NCBI GenBank assembly: GCA_004764695.1
Contig: SMSO01000037.1
Location: forward strand, 2,673,837 to 2,737,836
DNA: 64,000 nucleotides
Direction: 5' to 3'
From: Schizochytrium sp. TIO01
Taxonomy: Eukaryota > Sar > Bigyra > Thraustochytrida > Thraustochytriidae
In this document: one piece after another, positions 44,245-54,764 of the stretch
Position numbering within the stretch: position 1 is the stretch's first letter
Layout: every line of letters starts with the position of its first letter
Made by a program: the position numbers and the translations under genes
Notes under the pieces: generated by a model
Database searches by the model: none
What the model was told of the DNA's origin: nothing
Seen by the model: only the letters and a program-made list of their open reading frames with translations

Positions 44245-44340
44245 CATCAGCAGACCAGATATGAAAGCAATCGCATGTTAGTCTATTTATTATGGCGTAC
44301 CAGATTTGACGTCGCCATCACTAACCAGATCAATCCTCGA
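44245..44340 (+). mobile_element. possible copia-type retroelement fragment
   Basis: The frame reads MLVYLLWRTRFDVAITNQI. Copia (Ty1) polyproteins carry a similar segment, of the type G-x-L-x-Y-L-x-x-x-T-R-P-D-I-x-F-A-x-x-x-L, between reverse transcriptase and RNase H. Here Pro is replaced by Phe, a stop follows soon after, and no other copia domain is evident, so it would be a dead fragment. Confidence 0.22.
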
Positions 44341-45142
44341 TAAAAGATATTCTTTGTACTATCCAGATCACTTTGAAGGAAATTTCTGTCGACAGATAGC
44401 AAGATCATCTTTGCTGCTGGTACCGCATATAAAGAAAGACACAATAAGTTTTCTAGCTAGAGAAATAGAGCGCATGCGAAGCGAAGGGTTCTTGGTTCTC
44501 TCACATTTTCTTCAGAGAGCGTAATCAAGCTAAACTACTATATATGTAGAACTAGCATCCTCCACGATATGCTGCAAGTGTTAAAGAAAGGCGGCAAACT
44601 CAGTTTCTCTGGCGCCAGAACCTGAATTCCTCCGCCTAGCCCGTGAGAAGGCGAAGTCTTAGAATCGTACTCATCTAACCACATTGCGTTCAATAAGATC
44701 GACTAGGTAAGCTACCTTTGATGGTCCAATACAATTTCTCTTCCCTTACGTTTCAAAACAGCACTTTCATTACATCCTCGAAAGAATCATTTTCCCGCAT
44801 TACCCAGTAGGCCTACTTAACATTTACTTTAAGGCTTATTCCCAATTGTCAGCTCCAATTCGTTTATAAACTATCAAGGAAATAGTCTACAGTATAGGCC
44901 ACCTAAAGTTTACTGTAGAGGTTGTGAAAGTCTATAGAAAGATCACTGACAAAGTAAGAGATTGAAAACCCATCGTGCGCAGGTTCCTTAAGAGGTCTAG
45001 GCTAAACCAGGTTTTATGCCCAAGTTCACGACGGCGCTCTCGAAGTTGGTGATTGCTCCTGACGCTAGGCATCGATCCTGTGACGTCTAGAGAGGGCTGG
45101 TATTCTTTCATAGACTGCTTTCGTCACTCCTGCACTGGCGCC

Positions 45143-47539
45143 ATGGCGGATGTGGGCATGATGGACCACGAAGGCGACGGCATGGGCATGGAGCTCTTCG
45201 ACGCTGATCTTAAAGCTTTCGCGCACTTTGTGGATGATTCTGACTTGGAAACTCGCGATCAAAAGCAGAACAAATGTGATATGGGCCGGGACATGGTGTA
45301 CGTTGGGTCGCCTCTTTGCTCCACTGGGTCATCTGCGTCGGCCTCGGCGTATTCTGACCATGAGCACCAGGTTGGAAGCACAAGTAGCCCTGAAGCAGCA
45401 GAGGTCGAAGACGACGGCATCAGCACAAGCACAAGCTCTAGCGTGAGTATGAACAGCGGATCCCCACCTCATACCACGTCTAGTAACTCGCCATATATTA
45501 AGACCGAATACTTTCCGCAATTCCCTTCACAAATCTCCAAGGCTAGGAACTACTTTAGTGCCTCCAATGCAACGCCAGTTTCGTCAAGTGGCGCTCATGA
45601 TGGAAATGAACGGTCTAATCCTTTGCAGAGTATTCCCGGTACAGAGTCTGAAAAAAAATGTGATGAATCTATTCCGTTTGCTCGATTGGAGCTGGATGAG
45701 GTATTTCAGATTTTATGGAAATCTCGTGCAGGACAGTTTGTGGATGACGTGCCAAAGAGACCGCAGGCATCGCCCATCTCACGTGACATACCTTTATTTT
45801 ATGTGTCTCCCGAATTAAAGAACTGTCTTTCAGAATCTGAAAAGGATAAACTCCTTGGCGATCCAGACAATCTCGTGGCCGTCAAATACCAAGGCTTTCC
45901 AAATGGCGAGATCTGGTGGAGTAAAGAACATGGCAAGCGCCGTGGTCTTGTTGCACGTAATATGACACGTAAATCTCGTAACCAGAAATCAGACACAACA
46001 AGTCATGGGTTTGCTGGCCGATGGTATACACTTTTAGAACGTAACGATGCGAGCATTCAGGTGACAAAGACCTCATGCCGTGCGTATGTTGTGCACGGTG
46101 CTCCGTCCCTAGTTCAATTCTGGCCTGCTTCAGAAGATGACGACAAGAGTCGAGATACGGAGAAGCTTCGCGTAGCAAAGTTGAAAAAACGCAAGCTCAT
46201 GGAAAGTACAGAGGCATTCTCAGACTTGACAAATAATTTCTTTGATGAGAGTAAGACCAACTCACTTGATCAACACCAGCAAATGCTGGAAAGAGGTCAA
46301 CATGATAATTTTCTGCCCTTTGAAGATGATCTATTCTTTGACTCGGTGTCAGACTCCTTTGCATCTCTTCCGCAACTTCTCCCGACAAAAGGTCCTTCAA
46401 TGCCTACCTCAGAACACGAGTACGCGTTTCGCGCTGGACCAAACAATGCGGCAGATTTTGTCGCTAGAAAGCAAGAGGAAACTCTCGTTATCAAAAGAAG
46501 CGTCCATGTTCAAGGTGACCTTACTATCGATGGAGATCTTACTGCAAGGTCAGTTCGTATTCTCGGCAATCTGCGCCTTGAGGGCCAGCTCATCACCTCT
46601 CCCCACGCAGCTGATTATGCAGAATGGTTTCCCTTGTTAGATCCTAATGAGAAGATTATCAGTGGTCAGGTTGTACAACTTCGGTCGCCTGAGCAGAAAA
46701 TTACGCTTGATACATCTGGCGCTGGTCCTATCATGCTCGTGAGCACAACACCGTCAGTAGCTGCAGGTGTGCCAAGTCCAGAAATGCACAAGGAGCCTGG
46801 TGCTCTTTGTGGATTCCTTGGTCAACTTCCAGCTTTAGTCCGAGGCCCTGTCCAGGCTGGGGCGCATCTTTTCCCTAGTGGTAGCAACGATGGCCTATGC
46901 GTAAAAGGAGATACCCGTCATATCGATCGAGAGCCAATCGGTACTGCGATGGAGTCTTGTGGACCCGGTGTTCACATCATCAATGTGTTTGTACGTTGGG
47001 CTTACAATCAATCGTGGCAGCAGAAGTGCATGTCAACAGATCGTGCCGGTCAAGTCATTGCCACCACATGGAAGCTTATGTTCCTTGCTGCTGCGTATCA
47101 GCTGCTGCAGGTGGCTTATCTCGCCGTGCATTATAAGTCCAGGCCCTTGGGTTTTCGACACTTGCTTCTCCTCTTGGAGCTCAGTCAACAAGGCTATGCC
47201 TTCGTTCACTTTCCAGTCTACCCGGAATTTGCGATGTATGGAGACGTGTGGGGCTCAATTTTTTTGTATTTGATTGACTTTATTGAAACTGGCATCACTT
47301 TTGCTCGAAACGCGGGTCTGCTGCATGAACATGGTTTGTCACAAAGGGTAGAGTATGTATCTCTGGACGAAGTGCGTTATTTTGTGTGGCAATGCCTGGC
47401 TGCGCTCCTTCATATGCTGGTCTTGGTTCTCATAACATACCAAAATTTCAAATGCCGGCAAACTCTGCTTTCACTTGCTCACGAAAGCAGTGCTACGCGT
47501 GACCAATGGAAGCGCTCAATTATGAAGCACATGTGGTAA
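45143..47539 (+). CDS. membrane-tethered protein with beta-helix/ADYAEWF self-cleavage-like module (MYRF-like layout)
   Basis: The open frame begins upstream with a TTG at 45053. The ATG at 45143 lies in a near-perfect context (GCGCCATGG), giving 798 residues. The N-terminal 170 residues are acidic and Ser-rich, like an activation region. A folded, basic-ended segment follows (about 185-355, with VAVKYQGFPNGEIWW and a Lys/Arg cluster near 350) that I cannot assign. Residues about 450-485 form short V/I-x-G-x-L rungs typical of a beta-helix (VHVQGDLTIDGDLTARSVRI). Next is HAADYAEWF (Asp491, Glu494), then a region with PVQAGAHLFPSG and GTAMES, resembling the peptidase G2 autoproteolytic domain of phage appendage proteins. 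About three hydrophobic segments (643-663, 702-720, 744-766) make it membrane-bound. The order is that of MYRF, which trimerises and cleaves itself to free a transcription factor. I see no Ndt80-type DNA-binding domain, so that role is inference. Confidence 0.85.
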   Translation: MADVGMMDHEGDGMGMELFDADLKAFAHFVDDSDLETRDQKQNKCDMGRDMVYVGSPLCSTGSSASASAYSDHEHQVGSTSSPEAAEVEDDGISTSTSSSVSMNSGSPPHTTSSNSPYIKTEYFPQFPSQISKARNYFSASNATPVSSSGAHDGNERSNPLQSIPGTESEKKCDESIPFARLELDEVFQILWKSRAGQFVDDVPKRPQASPISRDIPLFYVSPELKNCLSESEKDKLLGDPDNLVAVKYQGFPNGEIWWSKEHGKRRGLVARNMTRKSRNQKSDTTSHGFAGRWYTLLERNDASIQVTKTSCRAYVVHGAPSLVQFWPASEDDDKSRDTEKLRVAKLKKRKLMESTEAFSDLTNNFFDESKTNSLDQHQQMLERGQHDNFLPFEDDLFFDSVSDSFASLPQLLPTKGPSMPTSEHEYAFRAGPNNAADFVARKQEETLVIKRSVHVQGDLTIDGDLTARSVRILGNLRLEGQLITSPHAADYAEWFPLLDPNEKIISGQVVQLRSPEQKITLDTSGAGPIMLVSTTPSVAAGVPSPEMHKEPGALCGFLGQLPALVRGPVQAGAHLFPSGSNDGLCVKGDTRHIDREPIGTAMESCGPGVHIINVFVRWAYNQSWQQKCMSTDRAGQVIATTWKLMFLAAAYQLLQVAYLAVHYKSRPLGFRHLLLLLELSQQGYAFVHFPVYPEFAMYGDVWGSIFLYLIDFIETGITFARNAGLLHEHGLSQRVEYVSLDEVRYFVWQCLAALLHMLVLVLITYQNFKCRQTLLSLAHESSATRDQWKRSIMKHMW

Positions 47540-48274
47540 CTTTCTTTGTTTCCTGGCCCCTCCTCTCATTTATGTTTGACTCCTTTTTACTTAATCCTGA
47601 ACCCTTGGATTTGTGGCTATTCGTAGCTCTATCCTGTTTTGAAATTTGCATAGCTTTTAAAAAAGATATAACTCATTTGTAAATGTATTTTACTTCGAAA
47701 TGGATTATTTGAGAGTGTTTATGTTTTGATGTATTTTAAGCGCCCACACATGCGCTTCTTTATTTGTACCACATTTTGTCTATTATAAAGCACAGGAAAT
47801 CGTATGCCTAGATTTAACATTGAGCATGCGATTCCGTTTTCACACCATACTATTGCATTTTTGGTGTAAATGCCAATTTTAAGTTAAGGAAGGCTGTGGA
47901 TAGATGGCGAGTCATACATCCTTGAGACACAAGCATACTAGAGGACACTGGAATGTTGAGGGATATAGCAGGTCTGATTTTTGTCATGTTTTCTATCATC
48001 AAATAAAATATGGAGTGGGGAAAACAGAAGCTGATGAATCAGTAAGCAGAGAAGTAGTATTGAAAGGATAATGATATGTATGCGGAGTATATCTATGTCA
48101 AAAAACGAAGAAGGCATGTTTATGTGTAGTGTGTTTTTGTTGTGTTATGTGTTGTAGTATCGTAATTTGGTTTTGGCAGGGGGATAGCGTCGGGTAGTGG
48201 GTTAGTGGAATGCAAATAGAAGCAGGGGATAGTCCAGTCAAGTCAGTCAACTGAGTCGAGCCGGATGTGGTTGT
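47540..48274. other. convergent 3' spacer before transketolase
   Basis: A 735-base AT-rich gap with the two 3' ends. Nothing else is seen. Confidence 0.45.
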
Positions 48275-50350
48275 TTACTCCAAGGTGCGGGCCTCGATGA
48301 GGGAGGGAGCCTCAACATCCTTGTAACGCTGGAGAAGCTTCTTGGCGAGGCCGAGGACGTTCTCAGCGGTGAAGCCGAAGAATTCCATGATCTTGTCACC
48401 AGGGCCAGACTTGCCGAAGGTGTCAATGCCGTGCTGGTAGTGAGCGTACTTGCTCCATCCCTGGGTGCATCCAGCCTCAACACCAAGAACGGGGACGCCC
48501 TTGGGGAAGACCTCAAGCTGGTAGTCGATGGACTGGTTGTCAAAGAGCTCCCAGCTGGGCATGGAGACAGCAGCGGCGGGGATACCCTCAGCGTTGAGGT
48601 CCTGTGCAGCCTTAACGGCAAGCTGGACCTCAGAGCCGGTACCGACAATGACAATCTTGGGCTTCTCGCCATCCTTGGCAGCCTCAACAGTGTAGGCACC
48701 AAGGGCGACCTTCTCGGCATCGGAGCCAGCAAGGTTGGGGACATTCTGGCGGGTGAGTGCGAAGCACGAGGGTCCGTGCTGGTTGAGCATGGCGGCCTTG
48801 TAAGATCCAGCCACCTCGTTGGCATCAGCAGGGCGGAACACAGTCATGTTCGGGATGGCGCGCAAAGTCGCAAGGGACTCAATGGGAATGTGGGTAGGGC
48901 CATCCTCACCGACACCGCAGGAGTCGTGGGTGAGAATGTAGAGCACCTGAAATCCACTGAGGGCAGAGAGACGCATGGATCCGAGCATGTAACCACAGAA
49001 GACAAGGAAGGTGGCGCCGAAGGGAATGAAGGTACCGTAGGCAGCAATACCGTTGCAGATGGCAGACATGGCGTGCTCACGGACTCCGAAGCGAATGTAG
49101 CGACCCTCGGGGGAGGCAGCCTGGAAGTCGGTGGCATTCTTGAGGGCGGTGGAGTTGGATCCAGTGAGATCAGCACTGCCACCAACAAGCTCGGGGATGG
49201 CATCGGCAACGGCGTTGAGCACGGTTCCGGAGCTGGCACGGGTTGCGACAGCCTTGTCCTCGGGGGTCCACTTGGGGAGCTTCTCAGTCCAGTTCTCGGG
49301 GAGCTTCTTCTCGACGCGGCGAGTGAAGTCAGCAGCCTTCTCGGGGAACTTCTCCTTGTACTCAGCAAAGAGCTTGTTCCACTCCTCCTCATCAGCAGCT
49401 CCGCGCTCCTGGGCCTCACGCATGTGGCTGAGGACATCCTCGGGGACCTCGAACTTCTTTTCGGGGTCAAGGCCGAGCTCCTGCTTCATGCGCTTGATCT
49501 CATCGTCTCCGAGAGGAGCACCGTGTACACCACCGGTGCCCTGCTTCTTGGAACCGTATCCGATGACGGTCTTAACGCGGATGAAGCTAGGCTTGTCAGT
49601 GCAGGCCTTGGCCTCGTTGATGGCCCTGAGAAGGTCAGTGGTGTCGCGGGAGTTTCCGTGCTCGACGTCAAGCACCTGCCAGCCGTAGGCCTCGAAGCGC
49701 TTGCCAACGTCCTCAGTGAAGGAGACCTCGGTGTCACCGTCGATGGTGATCTTGTTGTCATCGTAGAGAACCACAAGCTTGCCGAGCTTGAGGTGGCCAG
49801 CGAGAGAGCATGCCTCGGAGGCAACACCCTCCTGCATGCATCCGTCACCGCAGAAGACGAAGGTGTGGTTGTTGATGAGCTCGTAGCCCTCCTCGTTGAA
49901 CTCAGCAGCGAGGTGAGCGCTGGCCATTGCGAGACCGACGGCGTTGCTGATGCCAGAACCGAGGGGTCCGGTAGAGACCTCAACAGCGTCGAGGAGCTCG
50001 TTTTCGGGGTGGCCAGCGGTCACGGAGTCGAGCTGACGGAAGTTCTTGAGGTCGTCAAGGGTGGGGCGAGCGTAGCCAGTGAGGAAAAGCATGGCGTACT
50101 GGAGGGCGCAGGAGTGGCCGTTGGAGAGCACGAAGCGGTCACGGTTGATCCACTTGGCGTTGTTGGGGTTGTAGCGCATGGCGCGGGCCCAGAGGGCGTA
50201 CGCCATGGAGGCCATGCCAAGAGGGGCACCGGGGTGACCCGAGTTGGCGGCCTGGACCTGATCCACACTCAGGAAGCCAATGGTCTCGATGCAGGCAGCC
50301 TCGAGCTTGGGGTCCACGGTCTTGGCGCGCTTGGCTGCGGGCTCCGACAT
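48275..50350 (-). CDS. transketolase
   Basis: This enzyme moves two-carbon units between sugar phosphates in the non-oxidative pentose phosphate pathway, using thiamine diphosphate. The frame is open to 50470 (a TTG), but the first ATG is at 50350, giving 691 residues, the normal length. Visible motifs: HPGAPLGMA near the start, STGPLGSG, the cofactor motif GDG (168-170) followed by the DDNKITID segment, the catalytic Glu425 in FGVREHAM, and DGPTHIPIE. No organelle presequence is seen, so it is cytosolic or nuclear. The N-terminus MSEPAAKRAKTVD resembles the c-Myc nuclear localisation signal PAAKRVKLD. Codon use is strongly biased to C or G in the third position, as in highly expressed genes. 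Homology is very secure. Confidence 0.98.
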   Translation of the reverse strand: MSEPAAKRAKTVDPKLEAACIETIGFLSVDQVQAANSGHPGAPLGMASMAYALWARAMRYNPNNAKWINRDRFVLSNGHSCALQYAMLFLTGYARPTLDDLKNFRQLDSVTAGHPENELLDAVEVSTGPLGSGISNAVGLAMASAHLAAEFNEEGYELINNHTFVFCGDGCMQEGVASEACSLAGHLKLGKLVVLYDDNKITIDGDTEVSFTEDVGKRFEAYGWQVLDVEHGNSRDTTDLLRAINEAKACTDKPSFIRVKTVIGYGSKKQGTGGVHGAPLGDDEIKRMKQELGLDPEKKFEVPEDVLSHMREAQERGAADEEEWNKLFAEYKEKFPEKAADFTRRVEKKLPENWTEKLPKWTPEDKAVATRASSGTVLNAVADAIPELVGGSADLTGSNSTALKNATDFQAASPEGRYIRFGVREHAMSAICNGIAAYGTFIPFGATFLVFCGYMLGSMRLSALSGFQVLYILTHDSCGVGEDGPTHIPIESLATLRAIPNMTVFRPADANEVAGSYKAAMLNQHGPSCFALTRQNVPNLAGSDAEKVALGAYTVEAAKDGEKPKIVIVGTGSEVQLAVKAAQDLNAEGIPAAAVSMPSWELFDNQSIDYQLEVFPKGVPVLGVEAGCTQGWSKYAHYQHGIDTFGKSGPGDKIMEFFGFTAENVLGLAKKLLQRYKDVEAPSLIEARTLE

Positions 50351-50599
50351 TGTGACAAGGGGGGTAATAGACTGCGGCTTGAGCGGGTAGCGACACACTC
50401 CACGGCGATTCGGGTTTTGCTTGCTCCTGACTCCGCCTTTTGTTGGCTGCCACTTTCTTTCAATTTTCAAATATCTATCTTAGTCGCTATTGTTAACTAC
50501 CTCTACTACCTCTATCATCAACTATCCAAAAAGGAAGATTTCGTTGCCTATTCATAGTCACTCATTCTGTCGCTCTATTCATTACAACCTGAGTACCTA

Positions 50600-50669
50600 C
50601 CTATACATACATACATAACATACAGACATACAGACATACATACAAACATACAGACATACATACATACAT
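50600..50669. repeat. CATA/CAGA microsatellite
   Basis: Alternating CATACATA and CAGACATA units, about 250 bases upstream of the transketolase start. Confidence 0.9.
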
Positions 50670-50697
50670 TTTTTATTCATTCTTTTACACGCTTACT

Positions 50698-50782
50698 GAC
50701 TAACTAACTAACTAACACTAACTATAACTAATTATCTAACTAACTAACTAACTAGCTAGCTAACTAACTAACTAGCTAACTA
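50698..50782. repeat. CTAA microsatellite
   Basis: CTAA units with CTAG variants, about 350-430 bases upstream of transketolase. Confidence 0.9.
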
Positions 50783-51284
50783 TCTTTCAGGCTCTGATCT
50801 CTCCGTCGATCCATCTAGAAACTAAGAGGACTGAGAAACCAACTTCAACCACAGCACGCAAAGACTCAGAACGCACCACACAGGCAAGGCCGCCCATCGC
50901 CCACACGGAGGGCCTCCAGCGGATCAGACACGAAGACACGCAGACACTCAGACAGACAGAGAGACAGACAGCAAAGGCATTCGCGACTTCGTCTCCACCA
51001 GAGTCTGCGGTGACGTCTACTGCAATCAATCTGTCAATTGCTAACCACGTTCCCCAAGCGAGCACATTCACAGATTCATTCATTCAATTCTTTTCTTAAC
51101 ACCTAATCGACTATTAATTATAGGACAAATCTCAGCACAACCGAGTCAGTCATCTTAGTTCGTTTGCTTCACTCAGTTGACTTCGTTTGCTTTGTTGGCG
51201 TACTCTGAATGTCTAACTTTAAGTTGCCCTTGAGCACTTCAAACTGCTCACTTAAGTCGCTTTCCTTCACTGTAGAGCACAATA

Positions 51285-51497
51285 GTTCATTTCATCCACT
51301 TCATTCATCTCATTCACTTCATTCACTTCATTCATTTCATCCATTTCAATCATTTCATTTATTTCATCCATTTCAATCACTTCATTCATTTCAATCACTT
51401 CATTCATTTCATTCATTTCATTCATTTCATTCATTTCATTCATTTCATTCATTTCATTCATTTCATTCATTTCAATCATTTCATTCATTTCATTGTC
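51285..51497. repeat. 9-bp TTCATTCAT minisatellite, about 23 units
   Basis: The most regular part repeats ATTTCATTC exactly; edges carry CATCCA, CAATCA and CACTTC variants. Because the unit is a multiple of three it keeps a reading frame open on both strands, giving a spurious Ser-Phe-His repeat. Confidence 0.95.
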
Positions 51498-51614
51498 CAG
51501 CGAGAGAGAACCTGGAAATGCCTAAGATTCGGACTCGCAGGCCAAGCAGCTGTGCGCCGATGCCTCTCATCCATCGGAAGCCCACGAGGAACGAGCGAAG
51601 CCAGGAGAGCCACG

Positions 51615-51670
51615 AGAGGAAGGAAGGAGGGAGGGAGGGAAGGAAGGAAGGAAGGAGAGAGAGAGAAAGA
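51615..51670. repeat. GGAA/GGGA purine microsatellite
   Basis: GGAA units with GGGA variants, ending in a GAGA run. Confidence 0.9.
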
Positions 51671-52280
51671 GCTTCGCGCTCTCCGTCGATGATTCCGACA
51701 TGCAGAGGCAGAGAGACCAACGCAACGAGAGGTCGCGCGTCAGGGGCTACAGAGCGAGTTTTACCGGTCCGTATATACCTCCACCCGCGCGCAGGCCCTG
51801 CTCTCAAAATGGGTTCTTCACGCAAACGCACCCCGTACCCCTCCGACGATCGGGTTATTCTGCGTTTCTGGCGGAAGATACCCCAGGAGCGCCTGCTTGC
51901 GGTTACTGTGCGGATCCTAGGAAGGCCGCGAAACGCCCACCGTGCCCCCCGTGGGGGGTCCCAAATGGGAGGCCTGGCCTTGCTTGGGTGCTTTGAGCGT
52001 GACGCAATCGCGTGCTTTGAGCACGTCATGACACCCCTTCGGGCCTATTCCAAGGCGAGACCAACCTTCGTAAAAGCCCCTCCGACGGAATGCATTGCGG
52101 CCGATCGAGGCAGTCCGCAGCCTAATGCCGACCTCCTCCGCCGCCGCCTATTGATCGCTGGAGATTTTTTTCATTTTCGCGACTACTACCCCAGACGCTA
52201 TTGCCTCTCTAGTGCTCAAGGGCAGATACTTAGTATTGTTAATTGTCATAAATATAATTGTAGTGCGGTTACTATGGATA

Positions 52281-52287
52281 CTATTAC

Positions 52288-52318
<31 letters not shown>

Positions 52319-52332
52319 GTTATTATTGTTAT
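52281..52332. repeat. ATT trinucleotide repeat
   Basis: About 16 ATT units with two GTT interruptions near the end. Confidence 0.95.
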
Positions 52333-53276
52333 TCGTCTTCATCATCATCATCTATCATCGATGAATATATATTTTTTTCATTTTAATTTTTAAAAAATAT
52401 GATTAAGAATTATATTGTGTGAGTGCTGCGAGAGGGGCATCAGGGATGTAGGCAGAAAGAAGCCTATCGCACTCCCCACGTGCTACGCCACGGATTGTTT
52501 TTATTGCCTATTTTTCAAGCTAAGTTAGGCTAATCATTGATTTTTTTAACTTTACAAATTAAATAAAGGTATATTCAGGCCTATATATCATCCATATATC
52601 ATGTAAACTCAATGTAGGTATGCCTTATTTTATTATTTTTATTTTTAATGGATGACAGTCTACCAGATGTGTATTTTATTCTGGGTGTTAAGTTTGATTT
52701 CTAAGTGAGCGATTGTAAAAGATGGAGTGCTGTGCGATGAATGCCTGTGCGCATCACTTTGATCAAAAGGATCAACTGAATGGGTGTCGTGTCAGACAGG
52801 TACCTGGCGATGATGATGTGACCTGGTGGCTTGTGCTGTCTATCTTGCATGAATCAATTCAAGTCCCTAGCTAAGAAAAGCTTGTTGGTTGAATGTACAG
52901 ACCTACTAAAGGTAAGCGCTAAATCAACAGAAGATCGCATAAAATGCAAACTGACAGTGTGCACTGTTAGTTTATCTTCAGCTTGAGACTTTGATAGTAA
53001 AATAGTCCGACATTCAAGCTCTGCAGTACTTTCAAGTCCACCAGGAGCACTGATCCCAGGTGCTAGCTAGTCTAAAAAGGATACGAGTTTACAAACCATT
53101 GATTAGTAATAGTAGAGTGATGAATGTGATGGAATCCACAGGGATGGATCTGCAGAGGTTACTGGTTTTGCAGCACATTATTATGGCAAGCAAGCGAGCA
53201 CGCAACTGCACGCGACACGAGCGGTGTTTTTCGAGGGCAAGCAACTGCTAGGTACCTAGGTACTTCCTACAAAAGC

Positions 53277-53331
53277 ATGATGATGGTGATGGTGATGGTG
53301 ATGGTGATGGTGATGGTGATGATGATGATTG
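53277..53331. repeat. GATGGT hexanucleotide repeat
   Basis: About seven GATGGT units ending in GATGAT units. Confidence 0.95.
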
Positions 53332-54764
53332 ATCATTTGATGATGTGCAGAGTGCTAAACAAAAATCCAAAAATCCCCGAGGAAACAGCTCAAAAAGTAA
53401 TCGGCACACGATGAAAGTCGCACGGACGTCAAATGAAGCCAGCTTGAAATTATCTGGTATTATGGGCATTTGCTTCTTCATTAGGTGATACCAATTTCGC
53501 CGGGATTGGTCAAACACCTCGTCGACTGAGACAAGATTTGCTTCAATACTGTTGTGAGCGGTAGTTTCATGTTCAGAGTGCTGAGGTTAGAACGGCCGAA
53601 AAGCTCACGACAATGACGTGTTGATGAAACATACCAAATACTATCATAGTCTGAAATGATGACGATGCTTTTGGCACAATGCAGTAGCCATGAGAGTTTC
53701 CAAGGATTTCCCCTTGGATACGGTAAAGTATGCAACAGCCTCATTGTTGACCTGGGCCACGCCCGCTTCACTTTAAGAAATGGCAAGGCTCTTAACTATA
53801 GTTCTGCACAGGAATACTATGTTTGAGTCTTTCTCTGATTCTAAGTTATCAAACGATATGGCAAACCTTGAACTGTCTCTTTCTTTGCAACATCACATGA
53901 TATAATGCCTAAGACGAGTATCTAGGTACTAATATTTTCTATTCCTAGTGCTAGTTATTTGAATATTAGTCACATAGAGAAGCAATATGTCTTCTCTGCG
54001 TCTCATCGCTTTAAATATTATAGAGACTACAAGACCTGGCGCTGGGAATCACCGGTAGACCCATTCATCAGGAGTCTATGTTTGCGATGAGGCTTATTTC
54101 CACAAGTGCTAAAATGTAAATGGATGTAAACCAGAAACTCATTGTCATTTAAAGCCATCTTATCAAGGTACTCATATTTTGTTCGATATGTTCCCGTGAT
54201 TCCCCTTCTATATCGAGAAAATGAGTTGCGCAAATGTGATGAGATTAAGTCAAAGATACAAATTAGGACATCAACTTGTTCGTATGCTATTACGAAAGCA
54301 CGTACAGAGATAGGACTTCAAGTTGCTTGTGATTGAGGTTTGGATAATAGGAGAACGCGAATAAGAAGTGCCTAAACTCCCTACCCGCTTCTATTGAATA
54401 TTGGACGTGAGAACTTCACACTCGAAAAATCTTGAAGAGCGAGCATATAAGGCCTCCCTATTGCCACTTAGAGCACAAAGAATCCAAAAAGAAAGGTAAA
54501 AGAAAATCATTTCTTTGAAAATCAAAAGATTAGTAAGATCTTCACAAAAAAAGGCAAAATGGACACAACTTATCAAACCTGCAACTTGCTTTGGATATAG
54601 ACACCCTCGTTCACAGAGCCGTGCCGTGTGATAACCGATTCTGCGCTTTGCCAAAGCCCCTTCCCACTGCAGAGCAAGTCCTGCTCCGATATCATAAGAC
54701 TCGTGCCTGCTCGCGCGTCCCACCCACCCGCCTGAGTTAGTAGTGTTGAACCACTCCTTCGACC

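Larger units (their letters stand above)
42301..45142. other. long divergent spacer, second part, upstream of the MYRF-like gene
   Basis: AT-rich DNA with a poly-T run at about 43454-43468 and several short frames that read like worn-down protein, two of which are listed separately. The last 500 bases should hold the promoter of the MYRF-like gene. Confidence 0.4.
50351..54764. other. repeat-rich divergent spacer between transketolase and isomerase
   Basis: About 4.4 kb with many simple repeats (listed separately), a GC-rich patch at about 51500-52150 and AT-rich DNA elsewhere. A 394-codon frame at 51209-52393 runs through three microsatellites and is not a gene. Short frames at 53480-54340 show no domain. 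The two ends should hold the promoters of transketolase and the isomerase. Confidence 0.5.

Noticed and set aside
45143-47539. Direct call as MYRF
   Set aside because: No Ndt80/PhoG DNA-binding domain and the self-cleavage-like module resembles peptidase G2 rather than the S74 chaperone; only the layout is shared.
48431-50557. 708-codon plus-strand frame opposite transketolase
   Set aside because: It is the mirror of a strongly biased real gene; the product is Gly/Val/Leu-rich without a family.
51209-52393. 394-codon plus-strand frame
   Set aside because: It runs through the 9-bp minisatellite, the GGAA tract and the ATT repeat, giving Ser-Phe-His and poly-Ile runs; no domain.
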